Assembly (NCBI RefSeq): GCF_026262505.1
Contig: NC_067207.1
Span: 3,170,252 to 3,234,251 of the forward strand
Direction: 5' to 3'
DNA from: Trichomonas vaginalis G3
Lineage: Eukaryota; Parabasalia; Trichomonadida; Trichomonadidae
DNA length: 64,000 nt
Below, piece after piece: positions 11,069-21,102 of this stretch. Below the pieces are notes generated by a model. That model was not told where the DNA came from. It worked only from the letters and a program-made list of their open reading frames with translations, and made no database searches. The translations under genes were made by a program, and so were the position numbers. Numbering within the stretch: the stretch's first letter is position 1; every line of letters starts with the position of its first letter.

Positions 11069-12374
11069 TAGGGTGTCCAAAGGTGCGTTTAGCACAGCGC
11101 TCTATATGAGACTATTAAAGGAGATATATGCTGATTATAAATATATAATAAAAAATATGAATATATGTATATGATGAGTATGTTGTATTTTGGCGCCATG
11201 CCGGTATATAAAATGAATTTTGAGACAAGAGGCGGTTTCGCGGGAAATTTTGGCGGGATTTTTTTCATTTTTTTAATGAATCATAAAGAAAACATCCTCG
11301 CTCTTGCAAAAAAATGCAAAGACTGTAAAAAAATCTACGAGACATTGGTAAAATGCTTCGGTATGGATGCTCCTAGCTATTCCACTGTAACGTATCATGT
11401 TAGGATGTATCACTTCATGAACAAAAAGGCGCCCATCATAAAAATTGACAAAAAATCGCCGGATCAAAGAAAAATCAAAGCAATTCTTCAAGCGCTAGAT
11501 GAAGACCCAAGAGCATCACTCAGAAGGATAGAGGAGATGACAAATATACCACGTACAACAGTCAGTTATTATCTGCACAATTATTTGAACTACAAACTAG
11601 CGTATACACGTTGGGTTCCGCACAACCTTAATTCAGTTCAAAAAAAATCTAGAGTCCAATCTTCGAAAGAGCTCCTCTCTATATTGGGTGCGTATCAATC
11701 CAAGAAGTTTCGCTTTTTAGTAACAGGGGACGAGTCTTGGTTTCAATATGCAACAGAAGCCAAAATCATGTGGATCCCGAAGGATGAAAATCCGCAAACA
11801 TTCCCGAAGAAAAAAATTGACACACCAATGATGATGTTGTCGGTTTTTTGGGGCGTGAATGGCATCATCGCAATTGATATTCTTCAAAAACCTAATACGA
11901 TGAATGCTCAGTATCTAATTGACAATGTTCTTACTCAAATTATCAATTCTGATGAGTTTGAGAAATCCAAACAACAAAAACAAAAGTTTGCAATTCATTT
12001 TGATAATTCAAGAGTTCACAAAAGTCATAAGGTAATGAATTACTTGGTGGAAAACAATGTCAAAGTTGTTCCAAACCCAATTTATTCACCTGATATTGCA
12101 CCCTCTGACTTTTATTTATTCGGCACGCTAAAAAAGAGAGCTGAAGGACGCGAATTCGCGAGTCCAGATGATCTTGAAAATTTTGTAAGAGAGCAATTTG
12201 AGCAATTTTCTCATGATGATTTAAAGCGTGTCTTTCAAGCCTGGATCGATCGCTGCGAACGCGTGATTGAATCCAATGGTGATTATATTTAAATAAACTT
12301 TATATATATATGTAACTTGTTTATTTCTATTCGCAGTATTCAGGTTTGTGCTAAACACACCTTTGGACACCCTA
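11069..12374 (+). mobile_element. Mariner transposon copy 1 (Tvmar1-like), intact-looking
   Basis: A 1306-bp element with inverted ends reading TAGGGTGTCCAAAGGTG from both sides, flanked by TA (11067-11068 and 12375-12376). The uninterrupted B homologue supplies the empty site: the sequence either side of the insert joins at a single TA. It encodes one long transposase frame. Size and ends fit the T. vaginalis mariner Tvmar1 as I remember it; that match should be confirmed by alignment. A few inverted repeat mismatches occur between the ends (GCGTTT against GTGTTT). Confidence 0.93.
11276..12292 (+). CDS. Mariner transposase, DD34D
   Basis: Cut-and-paste DNA transposase. I choose the start MNHKENILALAKKCKDCKKI at 11276; the frame is open for 37 more codons upstream but these overlap the 5' non-coding part of the element. 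The protein is about 338 residues, normal for mariner. An N-terminal helix-turn-helix pair is followed by the catalytic domain: first Asp in VTGDESWFQYAT, second in IHFDNSRVHKSHK, third in YSPDIAPSDFYLFGTLKK. I count 34 residues between the second and third Asp, giving DD34D. The reading frame is unbroken, so this copy could be recent. Confidence 0.93.
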   Translation: MNHKENILALAKKCKDCKKIYETLVKCFGMDAPSYSTVTYHVRMYHFMNKKAPIIKIDKKSPDQRKIKAILQALDEDPRASLRRIEEMTNIPRTTVSYYLHNYLNYKLAYTRWVPHNLNSVQKKSRVQSSKELLSILGAYQSKKFRFLVTGDESWFQYATEAKIMWIPKDENPQTFPKKKIDTPMMMLSVFWGVNGIIAIDILQKPNTMNAQYLIDNVLTQIINSDEFEKSKQQKQKFAIHFDNSRVHKSHKVMNYLVENNVKVVPNPIYSPDIAPSDFYLFGTLKKRAEGREFASPDDLENFVREQFEQFSHDDLKRVFQAWIDRCERVIESNGDYI

Positions 12375-12922
12375 TATTTAAGAATGATATCACCAAATGA
12401 TTTAGGATAATCATCGAACGCCTGAAATGCTAACAAATCATTTACCGGAATAATCATATCAAAAGTGACATCAACTTCTTCATTTGCTCTCTTGAAAACT
12501 TCTGAAGGGTCAATATATTTACCACATACTGAGTTATCATATTTTTGAACATTATTATATAACGAATGAACAAACTTTTTAACTTTCCTTTCTGATTTTG
12601 GTTTATATGTTGCAAATGCGAAAGATTCACGGGCGCAATCCATCTGAAGATAACCGGCATCACCTCTTTCAGTTTCTACTTCTAATTGTTTAAAGCTTTG
12701 ATTTGATGATTTGTAACCAACGAATAAACGCATGCATTTAAAAGCGGCATCACATGTGAAAGCTTTATTTGAAACTAGAGTTGCTTTAACTTTGCGTTTA
12801 ATATATGTGTCACCTAATTGGTTCACATCATGAGCCGGATTTGTAATTCTTAAATGAGTTTGTTTATCATCAAAATATGGAGCATCAGAGTCATAGCATG
12901 AACTTTCAAGTTCTCTATAATA

Positions 12923-14222
12923 TAGGGTGTCCAAAGGTGCGTTTAGCACAGCGCTCTATATGAGACTATTAAAGGAGATATATGCTGATTATAAATATAT
13001 AATAAAAAATATGAATATATGTATATGATGAGTATGTTGTATTTTGGCGCCATGCCGGTATATAAAATGAATTTTGAGACAAGAGGCGGTTTCGCGGGAA
13101 ATTTTGGCGGGATTTTTTTTCATTTTTTTAATGAATCATAAAGAAAACATCCTCGCTCTTGCAAAAAAATGCAAAAGACTGTAAAAAAATCTACGAGACA
13201 TTGGTAAATTGCTTCGTATGGATGCTCCTAGCTATTCCACTGTAACGTACATGTTAGGATGTATCACTTCATGAACAAAAAGGCGCCCATCATAAAAATT
13301 GACAAAAAATCGCCGGATCAAAGAAAAATCAAAGCAATTCTTCAAGCGCTAGATGAAGACCAAGAGCATCACTCAGAAGGATAGAGGAGATGACAAATAT
13401 ACCACGTACAACAGTCAGTTATTATCTGCACAATTATTTGAACTACAAACTAGCGTATACACGTTGGGTTCCGCACAACCTTAATTCAGTTCAAAAAAAA
13501 ATCTAGAGTCCAATCTTCGAAAGAGCTCCTCTCTATATTGGGTGCGTATCAAATCCAAGAAGTTTCGCTTTTTAGTAACAGGGACGAGTCTTGGTTTCAA
13601 TATGCAACAGAAGCCAAAATCATGTGGATCCCGAAGGATGAAAATCCGCAAACATTCCCGAAGAAAAAAATTGACACACCAATGATGATGTTGTCGGTTT
13701 TTTGGGGCGTGAATGGCATCATCGCAATTGATATTCTTCAAAAACCTAATACGATGAATGCTCAGTATCTAATTGACAATGTTCTTACTCAAATTATCAA
13801 TTCTGATGAGTTTGAGAAATCCAAAACAACAAAAACAAAGTTTGCAATTCATTTTGATAATTCAAGAGTTCACAAAAGTCATAAGGTAATGAATTACTTG
13901 TGGAAAACAATGTCAAAGTTGTTCCAAACCCAATTTATTCACCTGATATTGCACCCTCTGACTTTATTTATTCGGCACGCTAAAAAAGAGAGCTGAAGGA
14001 CGCGAATTCGCGAGTCAGATGATCTTGAAAATTTTGTAAGAGAGAATTTGAGCAATTTTCTCATGATGATTTAAAGCGTGTCTTTCAAGCCTGGATCGAT
14101 CGCTGCGAACGCGTGATTGAATCAATGGTGATTATATTTAAATAAACTTTATATATATGTAACTTGTTTATTTCTATTCGCAGTATTCAGGTTTGTGCTA
14201 AACACACCTTTTGGACACCCTA
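12923..14222 (+). mobile_element. Mariner transposon copy 2 (Tvmar1-like), decayed
   Basis: A 1300-bp copy with the same ends and orientation as copy 1, flanked by TA (12921-12922 and 14223-14224). The B homologue again gives the empty site. The two copies are 548 bp apart in the same host gene. It differs from copy 1 mainly by single-base insertions and deletions. Confidence 0.92.
13131..14141 (+). pseudogene. Decayed mariner transposase
   Basis: Same protein as copy 1, but the frame is broken by many single-base indels in or near short runs (for example an extra A before GACTG near 13173 and one C fewer near 13361). The longest surviving stretch is 13538-13996 and includes the first and second catalytic Asp regions. 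The pattern, mostly indels with almost no substitutions, is odd for ordinary decay and could partly be sequencing error. Confidence 0.85.
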
Positions 14223-14400
14223 TATCTTCTACCGTCATTCTTTGCGAATATTTCATTTATCTTTTCGAATGAATGAAACACATTTCCATTAATCGGTTTA
14301 GTGTTTGGCACCAAATAGTTAGTCGTCATTTATTTAATAAATAAAAAATCAAAAATTAAAAGATGAAAATGAATTTTTAATTTTAATGAAATAATCAACT

Positions 14401-14600
14401 ATGGCTGCAGGTATATTTAAAAAATTATGGGATAAAGTAAAAAGAGGAGCGAGTAAAGTTTGGGAAACATTGAAGAAGGGTGCAAATTGGATATTTAAGA
14501 AATAAGAAGCAATTAGTGACGTTGCTGAATCAATTAACACCAAAAGCTGCCCCAATAAGAGAAGTTTTAAATAAAGGAGAAAAAGTTTATCAAAGACTAC
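14401..14600 (+). pseudogene. Amphipathic small protein, Polinton A copy
   Basis: Copy in A of the 16614-16829 gene of B, beginning MAAGIFKKLWDKVKRG. Lys/Trp-rich amphipathic start, then a helical stretch. It looks broken. Function unknown; see the B copy. Confidence 0.55.
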
Positions 14601-14642
14601 AACCGATACTAAGTAAAAATAATTTTAAAATAATTTATTTTT

Positions 14643-14878
14643 CCACTATCTACCTCCTATTTTATTAAGTATTCCTTCAGCAATTCCACCAATTGCGTTA
14701 CCTGCTTGTGCTCCCATTGCCGGATTACCTGCTTTAGTACCTAATACTCCTATGATAGTTCCTGCCGTTTTCGCTACTGGTGCCAAAAAGTTTGCAATGG
14801 GTTTAATAATCTTTTTATGAACCCAACCCGCAGCTTTCTTAATTCCATCCCATAATTTTTTAAAGAATCCTGCGCCAT
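14643..14878 (-). pseudogene. Gly/Ala-rich hydrophobic small protein, Polinton A copy
   Basis: Copy in A of the 16355-16641 gene of B, with the same Gly/Ala-rich segment (AKTAGTIIGVLGTKAGNPAM). It is convergent with the 14401-14600 gene. It looks broken. Possible membrane-active virion peptide by composition only. Confidence 0.5.
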
Positions 14879-14944
14879 TTCTGATTTAATATTAATTAAA
14901 AAAATATATTTATCACTTATATTCTAATTTTTATTTAATGATAA

Positions 14945-15138
14945 ATGAAACCGATTTTAAAAATAAATGAAACAGAGGAGGAAGAAATAAATGAAAGTGA
15001 AAATGTTCAACAAAAAATAAATGTTGTTAAACCAATTACTGAAATAAAAATTTTTTCATCTATTGAAGAATTTAATGACTATTATGCTAATAATAAAAAA
15101 TTATTTGAAGAATTGACAACATGTAAATTGAATAAAAT
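14945..15138 (+). pseudogene. N-terminal part of an acidic coiled-coil protein of A, cut by Polinton B
   Basis: Starts MKPILKINETEEEEINESEN, the same as the intact B copy at 15908-16288. Polinton B is inserted at 15139; the rest of the gene lies to the right of B (31283-31296 and 32409-32559), itself parted by the Mutator-like element. The whole copy in B gives the empty-site sequence for both insertions. Confidence 0.8.
15133..15138. repeat. Target-site duplication of Polinton B, left copy
   Basis: TAAAAT, repeated at 31277-31282 directly outside the other end. Six bases is the usual Polinton duplication. Confidence 0.93.
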
Positions 15139-15437
15139 AGTAGTATATGTTGAGGGTTTTGTGACTTTTTTTGTAAACGTAAGAATTCATACAATATCGA
15201 GCGATTTTGTATCATTTTTTTTAACATATGAAGTAAAAAATGTATGATTCTTACGGTTTTTATTCTTACGTTTTTGAATAAATCAAGATTTAAAAAATTT
15301 TCAAAATTGTAAGACATTTACACTCAACCCATACATAATGAAATAAAAAAATAAAAAAATTTTTTAAAAATAAACTTTAAAAATTCATGTCTTACATTTT
15401 TGAATAATTTATTTTTTTAATTTGTATGAAAATGAGT
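15139..15437. repeat. Left terminal inverted repeat of Polinton B
   Basis: About 299 bp, beginning AGTAGTATATGTTGAGGG and running into the first codons of the gene at 15426. It is the reverse complement of 30977-31276 with no difference that I noticed by eye. The T-rich sequence next to the gene starts suggests promoters for the outermost gene on each side lie within the repeats. Confidence 0.93.
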
Positions 15438-15911
15438 GGATCAAGATTCGTAACCGTCAATCAATTAATGGATGCTCTTTCACCAATTCTTGAAAATGTT
15501 AAACAAGTAGATGTTTATTTCGATGATTATGTAGAAAGTTTATATTATAAAGGTAAGTTTAATATTAAACCTATTGCTTTTGCATTTGATAATAAATTAA
15601 TTGAAAATGCAAAAATTTGGGAATTAATTCCAGATATTGAATATATAACAAATATTAATGATAAATGGTTTAAACGAATTCCAACCACAAAAGTTCTTTG
15701 TAAATTAATGATCAAAACTGAGGAAAAAGAATTTAACGGGTTTAAATATCATCCAAATAAAGTTTCAGAACTAGAAAATGAAAAACTTCAGAAAAAATTA
15801 AACGATAGACTTTCAAATGATCGTATTGAAAAAATAAATAAACTAGCAGAAGTTGCATTTAATAATGAAATATTTGATGAATATAACCTTGAACTCAGTG
15901 ATGGGCTTTAA
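15426..15911 (+). CDS. Polinton B outermost left gene, unknown function
   Basis: A 161-residue protein. Its start, ATGAAAATG, lies inside the terminal repeat, as does the start of the gene at the other end, so the two outer genes share a promoter region. It has mixed helix and strand character (VKQVDVYFDDYVESLYYKGK) and a Lys/Asn-rich C-terminal helix. No family recognised. It converges with, and overlaps by 4 bases, the next gene. Confidence 0.6.
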   Translation: MKMSGSRFVTVNQLMDALSPILENVKQVDVYFDDYVESLYYKGKFNIKPIAFAFDNKLIENAKIWELIPDIEYITNINDKWFKRIPTTKVLCKLMIKTEEKEFNGFKYHPNKVSELENEKLQKKLNDRLSNDRIEKINKLAEVAFNNEIFDEYNLELSDGL

Positions 15912-16288
15912 GGACCCGGGCTCAACGAGTCATGATTTATGAAATCAATAATTTGATTTATTCGCTCTTCAATAATTTCTATTCTTTTTGTTAAATCATC
16001 TATTTTCATTAATGAGGTGATTCTTGATTGGGGAATAGATTTCAAACTAACCACTCCTTTTATTTTTGAAATTTTGAATCCATCAACTTTAAACATTTTA
16101 TTCAATTTACATGTTGTCAATTCTTCAAATAATTTTTTATTATTAGCATAATAGTCATTAAATTCTTCAACAGATGAAAAAATTTTTATTTCAGTAATTG
16201 GTTTAACAACGTTTATTTTTTGTTGAACATTTTCACTTTCATTTATTTCTTCCTCCTCTGTTTCATTTATTTTTAAAATCGGTTTCAT
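15908..16288 (-). CDS. Acidic coiled-coil protein of Polinton B
   Basis: A 126-residue protein: an acidic start (MKPILKINETEEEEINESEN), a middle basic-hydrophobic stretch (FKVDGFKISKIKGVVSLKS) and a C-terminal coiled coil (DDLTKRIEIIEERINQIIDF). The copy in A is split by B and by the 31307-32398 element. Function unknown; it could be a small oligomeric virion or regulatory protein. Confidence 0.6.
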   Translation of the reverse strand: MKPILKINETEEEEINESENVQQKINVVKPITEIKIFSSVEEFNDYYANNKKLFEELTTCKLNKMFKVDGFKISKIKGVVSLKSIPQSRITSLMKIDDLTKRIEIIEERINQIIDFINHDSLSPGP

Positions 16289-16354
16289 TTATCATTAAAT
16301 AAAAATTAGAATATAAGTGATGAAATATATTTTTTAATTAATATTAAATCAGAA

Positions 16355-16641
16355 ATGGCGGCAGGATTCTTTAAAAAATTATGGGATGGAATTAAGAAAG
16401 CTGCGGTTGGGTTTATAAAAAGGTTATTAAACCTGTTGCAAACTTTTTGGCACCAGTAGCGAAAACGGCAGGAACTATCATAGGTGGAGTATTAGGTACT
16501 AAAGCAGGTAATCCGGCGATGGGAGCACAAGCAGGTAACGCAATTGGTGGAATTGCTGAAGGAATACTTAATAAAATAGGGGTAAATAGTGGAAAAATAA
16601 ATAAATATTATTTTTATCTTAGTATTGGTTGTAGTCTTTGA
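16355..16641 (+). pseudogene. Gly/Ala-rich amphipathic small protein of Polinton B
   Basis: Begins MAAGFFKKLWDGIKKAA, an amphipathic Lys/Trp/Phe start, followed by a Gly/Ala-rich hydrophobic region (GNPAMGAQAGNAIGGIAEGI). The start is shared with the convergent neighbour 16614-16829. The composition recalls membrane-active minor capsid peptides such as adenovirus pVI, which is analogy and not demonstrated homology. It looks broken once. Confidence 0.5.
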
Positions 16642-16829
16642 TAAACTTTTTCTCCTTTATTTAAAATTTCTCTTATTGGGGCAGCTTTTGGTGTTATTGA
16701 TTCAGCAACGTCACTAATTGCTTCTTTATTCTTAAATATCCAATTTGCTCCTTTCTTCATTGTTTCCCAAACTTTATGCGCTCCTCTTTTTACTTTATCC
16801 CACAGTTTCTTAAAGAATCCTGCAGCCAT
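16614..16829 (-). CDS. Amphipathic small protein of Polinton B (pVI-like composition)
   Basis: A 71-residue protein starting MAAGFFKKLWDKVKRGAHKV, with spaced Trp residues on a basic amphipathic helix and a second helical part (PIREILNKGEKVYQRLQPIL). The shared MAAGFFKKLW start with the convergent gene 16355-16641 suggests duplication or a common targeting/maturation signal. Resemblance to the amphipathic Trp/Lys helix of adenovirus protein VI is an idea, not evidence. Confidence 0.55.
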   Translation of the reverse strand: MAAGFFKKLWDKVKRGAHKVWETMKKGANWIFKNKEAISDVAESITPKAAPIREILNKGEKVYQRLQPILR

Positions 16830-16900
16830 AGTTGATTATTTCATTAAAATTAAAAAATTCATTTTCATCTTTCAATTTTGATTTTTTTATTTAATAATAA

Positions 16901-18536
16901 ATGACGACTAACTATTTGGTGCCAAACACTAAACCAATTAATGGAAATGTATTTCATTCATTCGAAAAGATAAATGAAATATTCGCAAAGAATGACGGAA
17001 GAAGATATTATAGAGAACTTGAAAGTTCATGCTATGACTCTGATGCTCCATATTTTGATGATAAACAAACTCATTTAAGAATTACAAATCCGGCTCATGA
17101 TGTGAACCAATTAGGTGACACATATATTAAACGCAAAGTTAAAGCAACTCTAGTTTCAAATAAAGCTTTCACATGTGATGCCGCTTTTAAATGTATGCGT
17201 TTATTCGTTGGTTACAAATCATCAAATCAAAGCTTTAAACAATTAGAAGTAGAAACCGAAAGAGGTGATGCCGGTTATCTTCAGATGGATTGCGCCGTGA
17301 ATCTTTCGCATTTGCAACATATAAACCAAAATCAGAAAGGAAAGTTAAAAAGTTTGTTCATTCGTTATATAATAATGTTCAAAAATATGATAACTCAGTA
17401 TGTGGTAAATATATTGACCCTTCAGAAGTTTTCAAGAAAGCAAATGAAGAAGTTGATATCACTTTTGATATGATTATTCCGGTAAATGATTTGTTAGCAT
17501 TTCAGGCGTTCGATGATTATCCTAAATCATTTGGTGAAATCATTCTTAAATATTATGTTTTCAGGGATACTTTAGTATTTTGTCAGGTTGACCCGTTAAG
17601 AGTTGCTGATTTACAAAATTACGTTTATGAAAAGATAACTGATGAAAATTATGAAAAGATTATGAATCATGTTTATAAATATGATCGCAAATTCCAACAA
17701 ATCGGACTTCCTGCCAAATTAATTACAAGCTTAGCCGCTACATCTGCTGACGCAACAGTTGATGATGTTATTATTTCATGCACAAAGATGGAAGTTTTAG
17801 AGGATAAATGTATTACACCAGGATACGGTTTAATTGAAGAATCAGTTAAAGCAATACCACGTTTATTCAGTAAGGAAGATCCATTCATGATTCCAGCTCA
17901 ACATATTGACGTTCGTTCACTAAATGGAGGTTGCATCACTCCTGAAGGTATTAGCTCAGATTTCTCATACGCTCTTCATAATGTTACAGATGTTGTGTTA
18001 GCATTTCCGAAGAATGCAATGCAAAGAACAGTTTTAGAAAATCCAATGCTTCGAGGTCTTCAGGTCACTATAGATTCCAGAAACTTCCCCGATCAAGCGA
18101 TGACCACAGTGGGTGACATATTCTTTACACGTATGCTTCAAGCTTCTGATTTAGATGGAGTGAATGAATGCACAGAAGAATACGAGGACTCATTAACTAG
18201 ACCACTGAATGATGATGATGGCACGCCATTAGCTAGAACATGGAAAGACCAAACTTCATTCTTATGCACTATTCCAGTTCAACGTGATGGAGCGGGTATA
18301 TTCTTTGATGGATTAGAAACTTTCAACTCACAAGTTACAGTACAAGTGAAAGCTTATCCAATCATTCAGGGTGTAAATGACACTTACTGTTCAAAGGTGA
18401 CAAATCCTCCTCAGGTTTTTTACTAGGACTACGTATTGGACATGGACACCGGATGAAGGTTTGAAATATCATCCAACAGGTACACCACCAGTATAGAAGT
18501 TCATATGATGAAATATTGATGAATAGAAATGTTAAA
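16901..18536 (+). pseudogene. Major capsid candidate of Polinton B
   Basis: Begins MTTNYLVPNTKPINGNVFHS and spans about 540 codons. Beta-rich and turn-rich, lying directly before the packaging ATPase, the usual place for capsid genes. The same gene in A is cut by two mariners. It looks broken, with about three breaks. An alternative is another large virion protein; the assignment is by size and context. Confidence 0.6.
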
Positions 18537-18559
18537 ATTATAAATTTATTTTTGATTAA

Positions 18560-19375
18560 ATGGATTTAAATTCTGAAGAATTAGCGGGAGTATATAATAC
18601 ATACGTAGATGATATGATTAATGAAGCATTGAGTGATAATAGAAATGCTCTATCTAAGGAAAAATTAATGAAAATTCCATATTCTGAATGTTACTTAAAT
18701 TCAATCACTGCAGCAATTGGTAAACAAAATAAAGGTAAAACATTAACGATATTAAAACAAATTATCATTATTGCTAACACTTCCCCCCATTCACATGTGT
18801 TAATTTATATCAACCGTTCAGGTTCACCTTCAGATGATACATTTGAATCTTTAAAGCATTTAATCAAAATTCCAATTATTTATTTATCACAAGAAGAAGC
18901 AGAAGATTATTTAAAAAACTTTTTAATGTATAAAGAATTATATAATACAATCAAGAAGCAAGGATTAGAGGATAAAATTATTGATAAACAACGGGATGAA
19001 TTATTTGAAACACTTTCTATTTCAAATTTTGATAGAGAATTTTTGCATTCACTCATTTTTCTAGATGATGCGGTGAAATCAAAACTAATCACAAATGAGA
19101 AATCATATTTTAATCAGTTATTAACTCAATGTCGACACATTCAGTGTTCATTCTTCATGGCTGTTCAATACTTCAAAGCATTAAGCACAAACATTAAATC
19201 AAATCTATCAACACTTTTCATTTTCAGTGGTTTTAGTCGTCAACAGTTGAACGTTATGCTTTATCAAGTGAATTTACCAATGAGCATTAATGAACTTTAC
19301 ACACAATATCAGCAATTAGGTGAACATGGAAAAATAATAGTTGATTTAAATAAAGGATGTGTTAAATTTGATTAA
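18560..19375 (+). CDS. Genome-packaging ATPase (FtsK/HerA, A32-like) of Polinton B
   Basis: A 271-residue P-loop ATPase. Walker A is GKQNKGKT near residue 55 and Walker B is LIFLDDA near residue 165; a conserved hydrophobic strand FSGFSRQQLNVML follows. Size matches A32-type packaging ATPases of Polintons and large DNA viruses. Starts 23 bases after the capsid candidate with a TTTATTTTTGATTAA box before ATG. The gene looks whole. Confidence 0.85.
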   Translation: MDLNSEELAGVYNTYVDDMINEALSDNRNALSKEKLMKIPYSECYLNSITAAIGKQNKGKTLTILKQIIIIANTSPHSHVLIYINRSGSPSDDTFESLKHLIKIPIIYLSQEEAEDYLKNFLMYKELYNTIKKQGLEDKIIDKQRDELFETLSISNFDREFLHSLIFLDDAVKSKLITNEKSYFNQLLTQCRHIQCSFFMAVQYFKALSTNIKSNLSTLFIFSGFSRQQLNVMLYQVNLPMSINELYTQYQQLGEHGKIIVDLNKGCVKFD

Positions 19376-19415
19376 CTTTTTATAATTAATTTTTATTTTT
19401 TATTTATAATTAAAC

Positions 19416-20318
19416 ATGACAGAAATAGCAAATCTTTTACAGGTTCCATTAAAACAAGGGACAAACAAAAAGGGGGGTGCATATAATAGAACTATGAAAG
19501 TTCCAGACGGAATGAAAGAATTAGTTCATATTGTTGCTGGTCTTCAAAAGGATGTAAAACAAATGAGAAACGTTTTAACATTACCAGAAGCTCAAGCATA
19601 TGCCAAACGTCATGGTCCAAATTGGGAAGCATATGAAGCAGACATTACGGGTCCAAATGGAAAACCTGATGGTATAAATGAAGTTTTCGTTACTGATGGT
19701 CGAGGTAATATTAAAGTCATAAATGGTTACAAATTAACTGTATCTGATTATCCTAAACGTAAAGCATATAATGAATGTTATCCTATGCAATTTGATGAAA
19801 ATGGAAAAGCTGTTAAACAATACATTGGAGAAGGTGAACATGGTCCAATTAATTCATACCGTCATAATCCATATTCTTATTTCAATGAAGAATTAAACGC
19901 TATTGAAGAAGGACCGGATGGATTACCACGATATGTTAATCAGTTTGATGGTCAATATGCAAATTTGAGACCTGAAATTCCAGCTAAGAAATTCTTTAAA
20001 GTTGCTTTATTCGATCCAGTGTTCAATGAACAGAAAGAAGCAATGAAAGCAGAATTTAAACCAATTCAAGTGGCAAGAATTTCTTCATCTTCACTTGCAG
20101 AAGCGTTCAAGGAATTGATAAAGAAACCACTTTATTCTCAACAAGGTTATAACTTTGATTTAATTAAAGAAAGTGATAGACGTAAATTAGAAAAATCAGA
20201 TGGTTTTAAGAATGCATGTAATGAAATGATTAAAGATATTGTAAATGATAAAATAAGACTGGAAGAAACTCAAAGCAATATCAATAACATAATTGGTGCA
20301 GTTACAAAGAAAGTATAA
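19416..20318 (+). CDS. Conserved Polinton protein of unknown function, B copy
   Basis: A 300-residue protein with a helical N-terminus ([20 protein letters not shown]), a Gly/Asn/Asp-rich middle ([17 protein letters not shown]), and a Tyr/Pro/Arg-rich stretch ([20 protein letters not shown]). It follows the ATPase with 40 bases between and has a T-rich TTTTTATTTTTTATTTATAA leader. A virion or assembly role is plausible from the neighbourhood. The copy in A is cut by P1. Confidence 0.6.
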   Translation: MTEIANLLQVPLKQGTNKKGGAYNRTMKVPDGMKELVHIVAGLQKDVKQMRNVLTLPEAQAYAKRHGPNWEAYEADITGPNGKPDGINEVFVTDGRGNIKVINGYKLTVSDYPKRKAYNECYPMQFDENGKAVKQYIGEGEHGPINSYRHNPYSYFNEELNAIEEGPDGLPRYVNQFDGQYANLRPEIPAKKFFKVALFDPVFNEQKEAMKAEFKPIQVARISSSSLAEAFKELIKKPLYSQQGYNFDLIKESDRRKLEKSDGFKNACNEMIKDIVNDKIRLEETQSNINNIIGAVTKKV

Positions 20319-20401
20319 GCAAACAATGATGAACCTTGGGATATTACCGTAACAACTAAATAAAACTTTAAATATATTTTTCTTTTTTTATTCAATTATA
20401 A

Positions 20402-20743
20402 ATGAGAAGACGTTTCACAAGTCAAAAGAACACTAACGCAAAAGCAGAGATTACGGTTGGTTATAACGTAAATGATGATAAATCACGAATTATTCAAAAT
20501 GTTAAAGTTAATGTTAGCCCTGAATTAACAAGGTCAGCAACTCAACCAAATTTATTAACTCGTGACTTACCGAAGAATGAGGAGAATGAAGAAAACCATG
20601 AGAATGGAGACCCAATCATTTTATCTGAACCCGGTAAAGAACCCGTTGAAATCCCCACTATCCAACATACCCCCCACCTCTTTCATCAAACATCGAGAAC
20701 CCAGGAATATACGATTCCAGTCGCAATGCGCCATATAAAATAG
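20402..20743 (+). CDS. Small basic-acidic disordered protein, Polinton B
   Basis: A 113-residue protein with a basic N-terminus (MRRRFTSQKNTNAKAE), a Pro/Glu/Asn-rich middle and no clear fold. TTTTTTTATTCAATTATAA precedes ATG. Function unknown. Confidence 0.45.
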   Translation: MRRRFTSQKNTNAKAEITVGYNVNDDKSRIIQNVKVNVSPELTRSATQPNLLTRDLPKNEENEENHENGDPIILSEPGKEPVEIPTIQHTPHLFHQTSRTQEYTIPVAMRHIK

Positions 20744-20760
20744 ACATTAATTCTGAATTA

Positions 20761-21102
20761 ATGAAAATTTACCGTGATATAATAACTGATAATTATGATT
20801 CAATAATAAATTTAATTGATCAATCCGGTTTAATTATTTTACCTTATGAATCATTAATTCACATTATCGCCATTCTTTGTGATGTTCAAGATTCAGACGT
20901 TAAGATTCAATTTTTCATAGATGATGAGGTTTCATGCTGCGGAACAGTTGCAAAAATAAATCCTATAAAGGATATTAGCACAATTAAGATATCAAAGAAC
21001 GGAACAACAACTGAACTTCATTTAACATATAATGATATTTATAATAAAATAGTTGATGAATATAAAATATCACTTGAAAAATTCTTTGTTAAGGCCATTT
21101 AA
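20761..21102 (+). CDS. Small protein of unknown function, Polinton B
   Basis: A 113-residue protein (MKIYRDIITDNYDSIINLID start), with hydrophobic strands and a Cys-Cys pair (DEVSCCGTVAKINP). It converges with and overlaps by 4 bases the 21099-21611 gene. Unrecognised. Confidence 0.5.
   Translation: MKIYRDIITDNYDSIINLIDQSGLIILPYESLIHIIAILCDVQDSDVKIQFFIDDEVSCCGTVAKINPIKDISTIKISKNGTTTELHLTYNDIYNKIVDEYKISLEKFFVKAI

Larger units (their letters stand above)
10079..14329 (-). pseudogene. Major capsid candidate of Polinton A, cut by two mariners
   Basis: Three pieces of this gene lie at 14223-14329, 12375-12922 and 10079-11068, separated by two mariner copies. The pieces match the homologous B gene (16901-18536), which has no mariner. 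The open frames that appear to start inside the mariners' terminal repeats with MLNAPLDTLYY are artefacts of reading out of the transposon, not native starts. Length without inserts and gene order suggest the major capsid protein; sequence is unlike the P1 capsid candidate. Confidence 0.65.
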
